A DNA stretch of 64,000 nt from Bog-532 sp963742865 (GCA_963742865.1 CAVUNW010000078.1:22294-86293), one strand, 5' to 3'. Shown: positions 9,089-18,672, counted from the first letter of the stretch. The notes: generated by a model not told the origin, from the letters alone. Program-made: numbers and translations.

Positions 9089-10039
9089 ATGAGGCTCGCT
9101 TCTTCCGTGGCGCACCGGCGGAAGGTCGCTCGTGAAGGCCTGACAGTTTACCCGGTCGAAAGGCTGGGTAACCAGTTGTTCACTTACGCCGCGGTCTTTG
9201 CGCAAGCACGCAGGCTGTCAGTACCTTGCTATGTTAATAAGGCTTTCTTTGATTACGTCCAGCCACGGCGTACATACCACTATGAATACGAACTGGACGT
9301 ATTTGACAACGGCCTTGTGGTTCCACCGGAGCCCGAGTACCACCTTCCCGTCCTTCTTGGGTTCCCTGCACCCGGGGCTCCGCGATGGAATAGCTGGATA
9401 ACACAAATTCTTCCAGAGAATGGGAGACCTGTTTTTCGAGAGCAATCTTTCACTTACGATGTGCGTCTGCGTGACGTTCAGCCGGGGACTACTGTACTTG
9501 GATTCTTTCAGTCTTGGAAGTACTTCGATGAATACGGTCCTGAGATTCGCGCACGTATGAGCCATCTGACCAAGCCGTCGGACTGGTATCTCGAAATGTG
9601 TGAAAAGGTTCAGCCGGGTACGGGGAACATTGGACTACACGTTCGGCGCGGCGACTACACGGATCCTGACAAGGTAAAGTACCACGGCCTTGCCACCCGG
9701 GATTACTATCAAAGAGCACTCGAGCATCTGCGCAAGTTGGGCGTCGACGGACCTGTGTACCTGACAACTGACTCGCCAGAAGCCGTCCGCAAGGAGTTTG
9801 AGGGGATGGGTGACTTCCTTCTAATTGATCCTCCTTCTGGCTGCCATCCGTTCGAAGTGGTCCTGATCCTTTCTCGAGTAGACGGATTGGTGATCGCGAA
9901 CAGTTCCTTCAGTTGGTGGGCCGGCTTCATCGGAGAACGGCCTGATCGAGTCGTCATCGCACCTAGGCCATGGTTCACCGAGACCAACCTCGACAGCCGT
10001 GATCTGCTGCCTCCTAATTGGCTAAGCATGGGGCGTTAA
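9089..10039 (+). CDS. Alpha-1,2-fucosyltransferase-like GT11 glycosyltransferase
   Basis: About 316 residues. Start ATG 9089 is supported by AGGAG 7 nt upstream; the frame is open further left without a better site. GT11 hallmarks: RLGNQLFTYAA near the N-terminus, LHVRRGDYTD (HxRRGDY, GDP-fucose binding, about residues 183-192), YLTTDSPEAV, and ANSSFSWWAGFIG near residue 270. The enzyme transfers L-fucose from GDP-fucose to a galactose or similar residue on a glycan. It pairs logically with gmd and fcl at 4.4-6.4 kb, though it is separated from them by the glycosidase. Acceptor and exact linkage are not readable from sequence. Confidence 0.88.
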   Translation: MRLASSVAHRRKVAREGLTVYPVERLGNQLFTYAAVFAQARRLSVPCYVNKAFFDYVQPRRTYHYEYELDVFDNGLVVPPEPEYHLPVLLGFPAPGAPRWNSWITQILPENGRPVFREQSFTYDVRLRDVQPGTTVLGFFQSWKYFDEYGPEIRARMSHLTKPSDWYLEMCEKVQPGTGNIGLHVRRGDYTDPDKVKYHGLATRDYYQRALEHLRKLGVDGPVYLTTDSPEAVRKEFEGMGDFLLIDPPSGCHPFEVVLILSRVDGLVIANSSFSWWAGFIGERPDRVVIAPRPWFTETNLDSRDLLPPNWLSMGR

Positions 10040-10176
10040 GGATAGAAAGCGGGCAGCATCGACCGTTTTCTAATTGTGCGGGTTACTGAGCCCGCATTAG
10101 CCGCGTAAATTTTGTGTTCGTTCTCCGTCTGATGGTCTGGGAGTGCTGATCTTGAGGCGGATGACGGTCCTAGGTC

Positions 10177-12598
10177 CAGGGCTCCTGACATAGGGCGGGG
10201 TGCAGGGGTGGTTGTGGCGGGCTGATCTGCGATTTCGGGCGTGTCGCTCGCGTTTTCTGTGCCCGGTTCGTGAGAAAATTCTTACAAGATGACCGGCCTG
10301 GCGGGAGGGGTGGATGATGGCTCGTATGCTCAGCCAGCTCCCTCTCCCGCTGCTGCCGTCGGGGGCGGCCGAGATCGCCCCCGGAGTCGGCTTTCTCGCT
10401 GGTGAGGACGGCGGCCTGGTCACGGTGCACGGGCTGGCCACCTTCGCGTGGGACGCCGGGGATGAGGCGGGCCGGCGGTTGGCGGCGGTGCAGCTGGTCC
10501 GGCTGCGGGCTGCCTCGCAGGGGCAGGTGGCCGACGCGTTCGGGGGTGGATCCGGGCACGATCTGGCGGTGGGATCAGGCGCTGGCCGCGGGCGGGGTGG
10601 CCGGGCTGGTCCCGGCACGGCGGGGCCCGAAGGGGGCCTCGAAGCTGACGCCGGAGCTGGCGGAGCGGATCGCCGGGCTGGACGCGGCCGGGGCGACGCT
10701 GCGGGAGATCGCCGCCGCGACCGGGGTATCGACGTTCACTGTTCGCAACGCGCTGGGCCGGGTCCCGTCTAGCGGGCAGCCAGCGGCGGCCGGCGTTACC
10801 GCCGGGGGGAGGGCGCCGGCCTGGACGCCGGAGACGGTGACGCGGGTGAGGGCACGGCGGTTCCGGTGCTGCCGGATCCGGTGCCGCGGGACGCCGAGCG
10901 GGTGCTGGCGCGGTGGGGGCTGCTGGGCGAGGGCGCCGCGCCGGTGTTCGCCCCCGGCGCGCGGTATCCGCTGGCCGGGCTGCTGCTGGCGCTGCCCGGC
11001 GCTGGAAGACACCGGCCTGCTGGCGGCCGCTCGCGAGGTCTACGGCAGGCTGGAAGGACGGGTTCTACGGGCTGACCGCGACGCTGCTGACGCTGGTGTT
11101 CCTGGCGCTGGCCGGGGAGCCGCGGGCCGAGGGCGCCACCCGGGTTCCGCCCGCGGCGCTGGGCCGGGTGCTGGGGCTGGACCGGGCCCCGGAGGTCAAG
11201 ACGATCCGCCGCAAGCTGGGCGAGCTCGCCGCCGCCGGCAAGGCCGCGGACCTGATCATGGCGCTGGCCCGCCGCCACGCCGCCGCCCGGCCCGGCACGC
11301 TGGGGTTCCTCTACGTGGACGGGCACGCCCGCGTCTACCACGGGACCCGGGCCGTGCAGAAAACGCACGTGGCGCGGCTCGAAGTTCCCCGCCCCCGCCA
11401 CGATGGAGACCTGGGTCACCGATTCCCGCGGCGATCCGGTGTTCATGGTCATCGCCGAGCCGTCGGACTCCCTGGGGGAGCTGCGCCGCCTGCTCCCCGC
11501 GCTGCGGCAGGTCGTGGGCGGGGGGCGGCGGGTGACGGTGTGCTTCGACCGGGGCGGCTGGTCCCCGGCCCTGTTCGCCGACATTCTCCAGGCCGGGTTC
11601 GACGTGCTCACCTGGCGCAAGGGCCCGGCCCCGGACCTGCCCGCCGCCGGGTTCACCACCGTCGCCTGCACCGATGACCGGGGCCGGGCCCACGAGTACG
11701 AGCTGGCCGGCACGACCGCGGAGCTGGGCATCGAGCGAGGGGCCCCGCAAGGGCCAGACCGTCACGCTGCGGCAGGTCACTCGCCGCGTCCCCGCGCGGG
11801 CCGGCGGCACCCGGCAGATCCACGCGCTGACCTCCCGGGACGACCTGACCGCCGGGGAGGTGTGCTGGCGGCTGAGCTCGCGGTGGCGGGAGGAGAACTA
11901 CTTCCGCTACGCCCGGACCCGGTTCGCCCTGGACGCCCTCGATTCCTACGCCGCCGCCCCCGATGACCCGGACCGGATGGTGCCCAACCCGGCCAGGAAG
12001 ACCGCGGCCGCCCGGGTCAGGCAGGCCGAAGCCGCCGCCCAGGCCGCCGGGACCGCCCGGGACGCCGCGCTGCTCCAGCTGCGCAGCCCCGCCCCCGGCC
12101 AGGCCGCCTACCTGACCAACCAGGTGATCAACGCCCTCGCCGCCCCGGTCCAGGCCGCCCGCCGCGAACTCGACGATGCGGACACGGCCGCGGCGGCCAT
12201 CCAGGCCCGAATCCCGCTCGGCACCCTCGCCCCGGACATGGCCCGCCTGGACACCGAGACCAAGCAGATCACCCACGCCATCCGGATGGCCGCCTACAAC
12301 GCCGAAACCACCCTGGCCCGCACCCTGGACGGCCACTACGCCCGCGCCAGCGACGAGGCCTACGCCCTGATCCGCGAAGCCCTCACCACCTCCGGCGACA
12401 TCCATCCCGGTAACGGCGAACTGCTCACTTCTGCTCGACCCGCTCACCGCCCCCCGGCGCACCCAGGCCCTCGCCGCCCTCTGCGACCAGCTCAGCCAAG
12501 CCCAGGCTTGCTACCCCGGCACCGACCTCGTCCCTGCGCTACGAGGTCAAATCCCACCCGAACCCTGCATAAAAGATCTCCCTACGTCGGGAGTCCTG
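10177..12598. mobile_element. 2.42-kb insertion sequence with 5-bp target duplication
   Basis: The ends are imperfect inverted repeats: 10177-10195 (CAGGGCTCCTGACATAGGG) and 12580-12598, which reads CAGGACTCCCGACGTAGGG in reverse; 16 of 19 positions match. Directly outside them AGGTC occurs on both sides (10172-10176 and 12599-12603), a 5-bp target-site duplication. The element carries one long transposase-like reading frame (10314-12572) broken by several frameshifts and is probably immobile as read. Confidence 0.75.
10314..12572 (+). pseudogene. Transposase of the 2.4-kb IS (multiple frameshifts)
   Basis: Pieces in all three frames join into one protein: an N-terminal HTH region (LVRLRAASQGQVADAFG, then VDPGTIWRWDQALAAGG), a second HTH-like stretch (LREIAAATGVSTFTVRN), GTLGFLYVDGHARVYHG, METWVTDSRGDP, RVTVCFDRGGWSPALF, ALTSRDDLTAGEVCWRL, REENYFRYARTRFALDAL, a long helical tail and a final LRYEVK. 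The DGH, DRGGWSP and EENYF blocks fit a DDE transposase of a large, poorly classified IS family seen in actinobacteria and proteobacteria. At least six frame changes are needed (near 10545, 10855, 11000, 11050, 11395, 11735 and again after 12425). These may be decay or base-calling errors in GC-rich runs. Confidence 0.7.
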
Positions 12599-12667
12599 AG
12601 GTCACCTGCCGCCGACGTTTGTGTCGACCGCCTCAGTTCAGTAAGGACTTCCTTACTTGGAAGGATC

Positions 12668-12935
12668 ATGGCCATTCCGAAACCCATGCTTGAGGAAACT
12701 TTGTGAGCATGCGGTGTGGTTGCTCGCCGGGCACCGTAGCAAGTACGCGGCGATCCGTTCGATAGCACTCAAGCTTGGCATTGCCACGATCGAGACACTG
12801 CGTCAGTGAGTCCGCCTGGCCAGTAGGTAGTCTGTGGAGATCAGGCGACCGTGGCCCGAACTGGAAAGCGGGCTAACGAAATTCTTAAGCGGCGTCGGCT
12901 CTCTTCGCGGCTGGGCTGGACTCACCACTGGCATG
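12668..12935 (+). pseudogene. IS3-family OrfA relic
   Basis: In shifting frames the region reads MAIPKPMLEETL, then EHAVWLLAGHRSKYAAIRS, IALKLGIATIETLRQ, a TGA where Trp is expected, and after a gap KRANEILKRRRLSS. These match in order the IS3 OrfA pattern (RAVRLVxEHR...WAAIRSIAxKLGI...ETLRKWVR...LKRANEILK). The helix-turn-helix and leucine-zipper parts are thus both recognisable, but stops and shifts rule out function. No OrfB follows. The rest of 12599-13203 shows no gene; the last 250 bases probably contain the promoter of the GT2 gene. Confidence 0.65.
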
Positions 12936-13203
12936 CTCGTGAGGCTTACAAACCAGCACAAAGACGTGTCCCGGGGGGCAAGTCCATCTGTCTCGTGCTG
13001 TCACTGCAGGGGCCCAAGGTCGCACCGAGTATGTACTACGCGGACAAGAGCGAGACCGTCCTTGGCCGCGGCCCGAATTGTACCGTCCCGATACTTAATC
13101 GCCGCTGGATCACCGAACCCACCTATATGGCAGCCCACCGTTATGGCATATCAATTACAGAGCTAATAGGACATGCCTGCAAAGCCCTGTGTAATCTAGG
13201 CTC

Positions 13204-14574
13204 ATGCAGCCAAGGGCGAGAGGGCGGGGGGCGGCTTTGCGGTCATCAGCTTCGGTAGTAACAGGCGAGCAAGGGACATCGCCGGCCGGTGTGGTGCTGG
13301 AATGTGACGTCGCCGATGGCATCCCTGAGATCCTCTCGCCGCGGGCCGACGCGCAGGCACTGGTGCTAGTGCGGATATTCAGCGAGCCGGTCGGCATGCT
13401 GGCCGAGGTTCTCCCAGCCGAGGGCATGCGCCCCGGCGAGCTGGCGCGGGCCATCGTGCGTGAGTACGGCCCCCAACTGCGGGACCGGGTGACAGAGTGC
13501 GGTCTGCCCTGGGACGGTGAGCTGCCCCTTGACGGCCTGCACCCGCCGCAGACGCCGGGTTTCCAAGCGAGCCGCGAGCAAATGCTGCGGGACGGCCCAC
13601 AGATCACGGTCGCGGTATGCACCCGTGACCGGCCCGACGGGCTAGCCACGCTGCTGGAGAGCCTGCGTGCCCAGGAGTACCAGCGCATACAGCTAGTGGT
13701 GGTGGACAACGCGCCCTCGGACGATCGGGCCCGCGAGGTGGTGCAGGCGGCCGGGCGCAGGCCTGGCCTAGATGCAGAGTATGTGGTCGAGCCCCGCCCC
13801 GGGCTCTCGTGGGCGCGTAACCGCGCCATCGAGGCCGCCGACGGCGACGTGATCGCGTTCGCCGACGACGATGAACGCTGCGACCGGTGGTGGACGGCCG
13901 AGCTGGCACGTGGGTTTACCGAGGTGCCCAGCGCCGGTGCGGTCACTGGCCTCATTATTCCTGAAGAGCTGGCGACCGAGAGCCAGGCGCTGTTCGAGAC
14001 CTACGGCGGAGTCCGCCGGGGCCGCGGGTTCAGCCGCACGGTGTTCTCTCCTGCGACAGCCAGCCAGTACAACCCGCTATACCCGCTGCCGCCCTTCGGC
14101 ACTGGCGGCAACATGGCCTTCCGGCTGGATGCTCTGGAGCAGATCGGCGGGTTCGACAACGCCCTGGGAGCCGGAACGGTGACCAAGGGCGCCGAGGACA
14201 CCGCAGCACTGAGCCTGCTCTTGCTGGCAGGTGGCACGGTCGTGTACCAGCCGTCCGCCATCGTTCACCACCGCCACCGGCGGGAATACGCCCTGCTGCG
14301 TCACCAGTTGACCGGCTACGGGCGTGGGCTGACCGCCTTCTACACCGGCCTGCTTGTGCGTCGGCCCGGTTACGCGGCAGAGCTGATACGGCTGGGCGGC
14401 CGGGCCGCCCGGGACCAGTTGTCGCGGCGTGGCCAGCGGCTGGGTGAGCTGGGTGAGGACTACCCGCGCGACCTGCTGCGGGCCAACCGTATCGGGTTGC
14501 TGCAGGGCCCGTTCAGCTACGCCGCCTCCTGGGTCCACGCAAGGCGGCTCCGCCGTGCGATCCCGAACAAATGA
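13204..14574 (+). CDS. Family 2 glycosyltransferase
   Basis: 456 residues. The first 130 residues are a variable N-terminal region. The GT-A core follows: ITVAVCTRDRPDGLATLLESL, QLVVVDNAPSDD, RPGLSWARNRAIEAADGDV, then the metal-binding AFADDDERCD, and late motifs GTGGNMAFRLDAL, GGFDNALGAGT, GAEDTAALS and YQPSAIVHHRH. It resembles glycosyltransferases that extend surface polysaccharides and is a paralogue of the partial gene at 1-545. The stop overlaps the next start by 4 bases (ATGA), so translation with the deacetylase is coupled. The ATG at 13204 is the farthest upstream start; a later GTG cannot be excluded. Confidence 0.85.
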   Translation: MQPRARGRGAALRSSASVVTGEQGTSPAGVVLECDVADGIPEILSPRADAQALVLVRIFSEPVGMLAEVLPAEGMRPGELARAIVREYGPQLRDRVTECGLPWDGELPLDGLHPPQTPGFQASREQMLRDGPQITVAVCTRDRPDGLATLLESLRAQEYQRIQLVVVDNAPSDDRAREVVQAAGRRPGLDAEYVVEPRPGLSWARNRAIEAADGDVIAFADDDERCDRWWTAELARGFTEVPSAGAVTGLIIPEELATESQALFETYGGVRRGRGFSRTVFSPATASQYNPLYPLPPFGTGGNMAFRLDALEQIGGFDNALGAGTVTKGAEDTAALSLLLLAGGTVVYQPSAIVHHRHRREYALLRHQLTGYGRGLTAFYTGLLVRRPGYAAELIRLGGRAARDQLSRRGQRLGELGEDYPRDLLRANRIGLLQGPFSYAASWVHARRLRRAIPNK

Positions 14575-15392
14575 GTGGCGTGCACACCAGCGGATCGGTC
14601 GCAGTGCTGATGTATCACAGCATTGCCGCAACGACCACGCCCACCTTCAGGCGCTTGACGGTCGAGCCCACGCTGTTCGATGAGCACTTGGCTGCGCTAC
14701 GGCAAGAACAAGCCGAAGTGATCGCGTTCGGCGACGTGCCCGCAGCGCTAGCTGAAGGGAGGCGGGCGGTGGCGATCACGATCGACGACGGGCTGGCGGA
14801 CGCGGGAGAGGCAGCCTGCCCGGCGCTGGCCCGCCACGGGCTGACCGCGACGCTCTTCGTGCCGACCGCCTTTGTAGGGATGAGCGCCAGCTGGCTGGGC
14901 GGCGAGGACAGCAGACGACCGATGCTGAGCTGGGCCGAGCTGGGCGACCTGGCGCAGGCCGGATTCGAAATCGGCTCGCATAGCCACCTGCACCTTGCGG
15001 CCGACGTCAACCCGCCCGAGTTGGTCCGCAGTGATGCCCTGGCTAGCCGGACCGCGCTCGAACAGAATCTGGGACGGTCCGCGCTAAGCTTCGCCTATCC
15101 GTTCGGCTACCACACGGCCGACGGGCGCCAGGCCGTACGGGAGGCGGAATATGCCCAGGCCTGCGTGGTTGGCGGCCTGCCAGCCCGGCCCGGCAACGAC
15201 CGGTGGGCGCTGCCACGGCTCCAGGTCGATCACGGCACCACGCCGGAAGAACTGGTCGCGATGATTCGCTGGCTGCCGTCGGCAGCAGAACGGGGCTGGG
15301 CTCACGCGAAGCAGCAGGTCTGGCACGCTGGTCGGCGGCTAGGGGTATTCGGCCCGCCTGAGGCACGGCGGATGCCGGAGATGGCTCAATGA
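14571..15392 (+). CDS. Polysaccharide deacetylase (NodB domain, CE4)
   Basis: 273 residues, start overlapping the GT2 stop by 4 bases. NodB motifs in order: VLMYHSIA, AVAITIDDGLAD (motif 1; the two Asp are catalytic base and metal ligand), EIGSHSHLHLAAD (motif 2, HxxxH metal ligands), and ALSFAYPFGYHTADG (motif 3). The family removes N-acetyl groups from GlcNAc-containing glycans using a divalent metal. No signal peptide is visible, so it may act in the cytoplasm on lipid-linked or nucleotide-sugar substrates, or be exported otherwise. Coupling to the GT2 suggests that the two modify the same glycan. Confidence 0.88.
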   Translation: MSGVHTSGSVAVLMYHSIAATTTPTFRRLTVEPTLFDEHLAALRQEQAEVIAFGDVPAALAEGRRAVAITIDDGLADAGEAACPALARHGLTATLFVPTAFVGMSASWLGGEDSRRPMLSWAELGDLAQAGFEIGSHSHLHLAADVNPPELVRSDALASRTALEQNLGRSALSFAYPFGYHTADGRQAVREAEYAQACVVGGLPARPGNDRWALPRLQVDHGTTPEELVAMIRWLPSAAERGWAHAKQQVWHAGRRLGVFGPPEARRMPEMAQ

Positions 15393-15469
15393 GCCGGGAT
15401 CCGGAAGCGTAATCGGCGTACGCTCGCCTTCGCAGCAAGGTCGTCAACTTCTAGGTTCTGCCCATCCAA

Positions 15470-15486
15470 GCGCCTCGTTTAGGCGC
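15470..15486 (+). terminator. Short hairpin after the GT2-deacetylase pair
   Basis: GCGCCT (15470-15475), loop CGTTT, AGGCGC (15481-15486): a perfect 6-bp stem 78 bases after the deacetylase stop. It directly abuts the left end of the IS1182-type element, which may have chosen this palindrome as target. There is no U-tract. Confidence 0.4.
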
Positions 15487-17201
15487 CTAGAGCGCCGGTC
15501 AGGTAGTCAGGCTGTCAGCTTGTAGTCGTCGGCGGTGGTCTGGCGTGCGATGACGTGGAGATTGTGGACCACGGCGACGCGGCGCAGGTCGAAGAGGTTT
15601 TTGCGGGTGCCGCGGTAGCGGGCGCGGCGCCCTTGCCAGCGGCCGACGTGGGCGAGGGCGTGCTCGACCTGGACACGTTCGCGGAGCTTCGCCCGCCCGG
15701 CCTTAGTTTGCTGACGCTGGCGCAGTTCGGCGAGCAGTGGCTCGTCGGGGTGGATGGCGACGCTTCGCCCGTTGCTGCTGGTGGTGCAGCGAGCCCGGAG
15801 CGGGCAGGCATCGCAGGTGGCTTTCGGGAAGCGGACGGTCTTGCCGGGCTGGAAGGGCACGCTGGCCCCGGCGGGGCAGGTCAGCTGCCCGGCGGTGAAG
15901 TCGAGGCTGAACTGGCCCTTGGGGAACCGGCCGCCGGTGTTGCGGACCCGCCAGGCCTTGCAGAAGATGGCCAGGTCCGGGCCGCGGTCGCGGACCAGGG
16001 CCGAGGCCAGGTAGGCCCGGTCGATGTGCAGCTCGGCCAGGGTCAGCCCGGCGGCGTCCAGGTCGGTGGTGATGTCGCCGGTGACACTGGCCTCCGGGGC
16101 GTTGGCCGCGGTGATGCCCACCGCGGGCACCAGGCCGGTGTCCAGGTCGGTCAGCACGTGCCGCTTGTAGCCGTCGAACAGCACCGACCGGGACTTGCGG
16201 CCGTGGCGCATCTGGGCGTCTTCCACGCTGATCCGCCGGTCTTTGGCCACCCCGCGGCGCAGCACCGGCGCGGGCCCGGAGCAGTCCACGTCCTGGTCGC
16301 GGACCTGGCGGGCCACCGCCACCGCTGCGGTCGCGGTGTCCTGCCCGGCCCAGCCGGCGGTGAACGCTTCCACCTGATCGAGGAAGCCCAGCACCCGGGC
16401 CAGGGCCGCCTCCCGGGCGGCTGGGTCGTCCCAGTCCCGGTCCAGCGCCGCCTTCAAGCTGGAGGCAGCCAGCTGCGGCACCCCCGCCTGCACTGCCACG
16501 ATGGCGGTCCCTGCGGCCTGCCCCCGCCCCTGCGAGACCGCGATCACGCCCAGGGCCTTGCGCAGGGCGTGTCCCATCAAGTTGATCGTGTCCTCCACCC
16601 GGCCCGCCCCCCACAACGGACTCAGTCCAGCGCTGCCCGCAGCGCCCGCGACCCGAACCCCCTTCGTGGCCGCGGCCAGCGCCACGCTGCGCTCGATCAG
16701 CCGCCGGTCCAGGTTCTTTTCCACCAGCCGGGCGCGGAAGCCCACCAGGGTGCCCTTGGCGAACGGCGGCGGCCCGCGTCCATGCAGTCCAGGACCAGCT
16801 GCCAGCGCCGGTCCATGATCGTCGCCTCGATCACCTCATCATCGGATACCCCGGTATAGGCCTGCAGCAGCGTGGCCAGCGCCAGCTGCGCCGGCGGCAC
16901 CGGCGGCTGGCCCTTCGGGCTGTCCACGTAGGCCTGCGCCAGCTCGGCCTGGAACGCCTCGTCAAACAGTTCGTGACGGTGCTCCCGCAAGAACACGAAC
17001 AGCTTCGCCCGCCGCACCGCCTTGATCACCACCCGCTCCGCCGGCGACGGCTCCACCGGCGGGCGCCACACAACAGGCCGCATCGAACTTCCTCCCTTCC
17101 CGTAGCCGGAACTTCACCACCCGCTACGAACAGGGAGTAGCACATGCACCAGGCCGCCGTCACGCCCCAACCCGACCCCGGCTACCTGACCGGCGCTCTA
17201 G
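15487..17201. mobile_element. IS1182-type insertion sequence (1.7 kb)
   Basis: The ends are a perfect 20-bp inverted repeat: CTAGAGCGCCGGTCAGGTAG at 15487-15506 and its complement at 17182-17201. Each end begins with CTAG, a palindrome, so a 4-bp target duplication of the same sequence is possible but cannot be proved. The transposase is on the minus strand. The roughly 100 bases between the transposase start and the right repeat are its leader. Confidence 0.8.
15507..17083 (-). pseudogene. IS1182-family transposase, one frameshift
   Basis: Two overlapping minus-strand pieces. The N-terminal piece (from 17083) reads LFVFLREHRHELFDEAFQ, SPKGQPPVPPAQLALATL and LQAYTGVSDDEVIEATIMD, the DUF772-type N-terminus of this family. 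After LDCMDA (about 16770) the frame shifts and continues as GTLVGFRARLVEKNLDRRL, SVLFDGYKRHVLTDLDTGL, IDRAYLAS, the cysteine cluster TCDACPLRARCT, and RVQVEHALAHVGRWQGRRA with the late acidic residue. Together the pieces form about 525 residues, the usual length. Restoring one base gives a full transposase. Confidence 0.8.
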
Positions 17202-17321
17202 TCGTAACCCAGAAGACGCCCGGGTACCGGATCGGAACCACTAGCATCGCACCAACGTCCCGGGACGGCTTATGGGTCAGGCCGCCCGGTGGCCACGATT
17301 CTGTGGCCGGTGGGACTGGCA

Positions 17322-17429
17322 CTAGTCGCAGCCTTCGGTGGAGATGGGGACGGTGGCGCTGCTGCCCACCAGGGCGTCCGCGGACACCTCGGCGGCGGTG
17401 AGCACGAAGCCGGTGTCGGGCACGCCGAC
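17322..17429 (-). pseudogene. Diverged copy of the marP 3' end
   Basis: This stretch aligns with 19182-19288: both begin with the identical 23 bases that encode, on the minus strand, the tail STEGCD and a TAG stop. Further matches include the segment for the TGFVLTAAEV-type strand. The copies differ at many positions, so this is an old or imported homologue, not a recent duplication. Here the frame of the tail is intact, which exposes a one-base loss in the full-length gene. Immediately to the right it joins rfbB-like sequence. Confidence 0.7.
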
Positions 17430-17430
17430 C

Positions 17431-17522
17431 GCTCTCCGGTGGCCCGTTTCAGCGGCTCTCACCATGAGCGGTTGTTCTGGTGCTAGCGAATGGCCGCGGC
17501 GAGCCCGTCGCGAAGGACGTAC
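17431..17522 (-). pseudogene. Diverged copy of the rfbB 3' end
   Basis: Aligns with about 24000-24092, the 3' end of the dTDP-glucose dehydratase gene, in the same orientation. Shared blocks include CCGGTGGCCCGTTTCAGCGG and GCGGCGAGCCCG; in between are scattered substitutions. It is fused directly to the marP 3' copy, so two chromosomal 3' ends that are 4.8 kb apart elsewhere in this window lie side by side here. The 100 bases that follow, up to 17628, show nothing further. Confidence 0.65.
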
Positions 17523-17628
17523 GGAGCCAGTGCGGTCCAGACAGCGACCAGCACGATCAGCACCGCCATACCCAGATCATGCGTGCCGTTCTACCGATGT
17601 CCGGACAGTCCGGCGAGTGGCAGCAAGC

Positions 17629-18672
17629 TCAGGCGCGGACGGCAACCTTGGCGACCAGATAGCGGTGGTCGCTGCCGAACCCTGACTTGGCGGCGATCTC
17701 GGTGACTGCCAGGCGCGCTCCCGTCAGTACGTGATCTATACGGACGAAGGGTGGCACAACGGCACCGTTCGGCCACGTCATGTCGGTCGCTTTCCCCCGC
17801 GCCGCGGCCCCGTCGGTCAGTCCGTCGTGCAGGAGGGCGACGAACCCGCTGTTGCCCCACGTGGCGTTGAAGTCCCCGATCATCAGCATGCGACTGTCGC
17901 CGCTAGCGCGGACGGATCGGCCGACAGCGGCCAGCACCGCCGACCACTCCCGCCAGTACGCGGGGAACGGCGCCAGGGTATGCACGAGGCGCAGGGCAAC
18001 CGGCCCACCTGGCGACCACAGGGTGGCTTCGACCATGTACGGCGTCCAGTGACCGTCCCAGAAAACGGTCCGTACCCGGCAACCGGTCAGGTGCAGCCTG
18101 GAAGCGATCAGGAAGCCGGTCGCGCCGTAGGCCGGCGCCACGCAACGGTAGGGAAAGCTTGCCAGCACGCCCGAGGCCACCATGCTCTGCAGCGCCGGTG
18201 GCGTGAACTCTTCGAGCGTTATCAGGTCCGGGCGGTCCTGCTCGATGGCTCGCACGTAACCAGCCTCAAAGTGGAGGCTCTTGTCGATGTTCGCGTCGAA
18301 TACCCGGACCACCGGGGCATGCCGAGCCCACGCAGGCACCGGAGCCGCAGCAAGTAGCTCGGGCATGACGAACACCAGCTGGGCGACGACGATGACGGCA
18401 GCTGCCACGGCGAGCCACCAGCGTCGCGCTATGAGCGCCCAGAAGGCCACGACCCATGCCGGCAGATAGACGATTTGAGTGAGGGCGTCAAGCACGATCA
18501 GCGGCTGAGCCGAGTCCCAGGCCACGAGCCTTAGCAGTGCGACAAACCCGAGCACAGCGACGATCAACCAGCCGACGACGAGAAGGCCGACCCGCACGAC
18601 AGCCGGTCCGCGGTAGCGACGGCGCAGCGGGTGGGTCTGTCCGGCCTCGATGGCGCCAGGTGCTTCCGACAC
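17629..18672 (-). CDS. Membrane-anchored endonuclease/exonuclease/phosphatase-family protein
   Basis: About 347 residues from the suggested GTG 18672; the frame is open to 18819 but the extra residues look non-coding, and no clear ribosome site decides. Three hydrophobic helices (VRVGLLVVGWLIVAVLGF, IVYLPAWVVAFWALI and WLAVAAAVIVVAQLVFV) precede the catalytic domain, which shows VRVFDANI, PDLITLEEF (metal-binding Glu), MLMIGDFNAT, VRIDHVLTG and GFGSDHRYLVAKV; the D-N and SDH motifs are those of the EEP superfamily. The active site would face outward. Possible substrates are phosphodiesters such as lipids or nucleic acid. The topology resembles other actinobacterial EEP proteins of unknown role. 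Confidence 0.8.
   Translation of the reverse strand: MSEAPGAIEAGQTHPLRRRYRGPAVVRVGLLVVGWLIVAVLGFVALLRLVAWDSAQPLIVLDALTQIVYLPAWVVAFWALIARRWWLAVAAAVIVVAQLVFVMPELLAAAPVPAWARHAPVVRVFDANIDKSLHFEAGYVRAIEQDRPDLITLEEFTPPALQSMVASGVLASFPYRCVAPAYGATGFLIASRLHLTGCRVRTVFWDGHWTPYMVEATLWSPGGPVALRLVHTLAPFPAYWREWSAVLAAVGRSVRASGDSRMLMIGDFNATWGNSGFVALLHDGLTDGAAARGKATDMTWPNGAVVPPFVRIDHVLTGARLAVTEIAAKSGFGSDHRYLVAKVAVRA

Noticed and set aside
15555..16859. Plus-strand frame of 434 codons
   Set aside because: Antisense of the IS1182-type transposase, without domain features.
17143..17401. 85-codon frame at the right end of the IS1182-type element
   Set aside because: It spans the inverted repeat and the marP relic; no ribosome site and no sensible composition.
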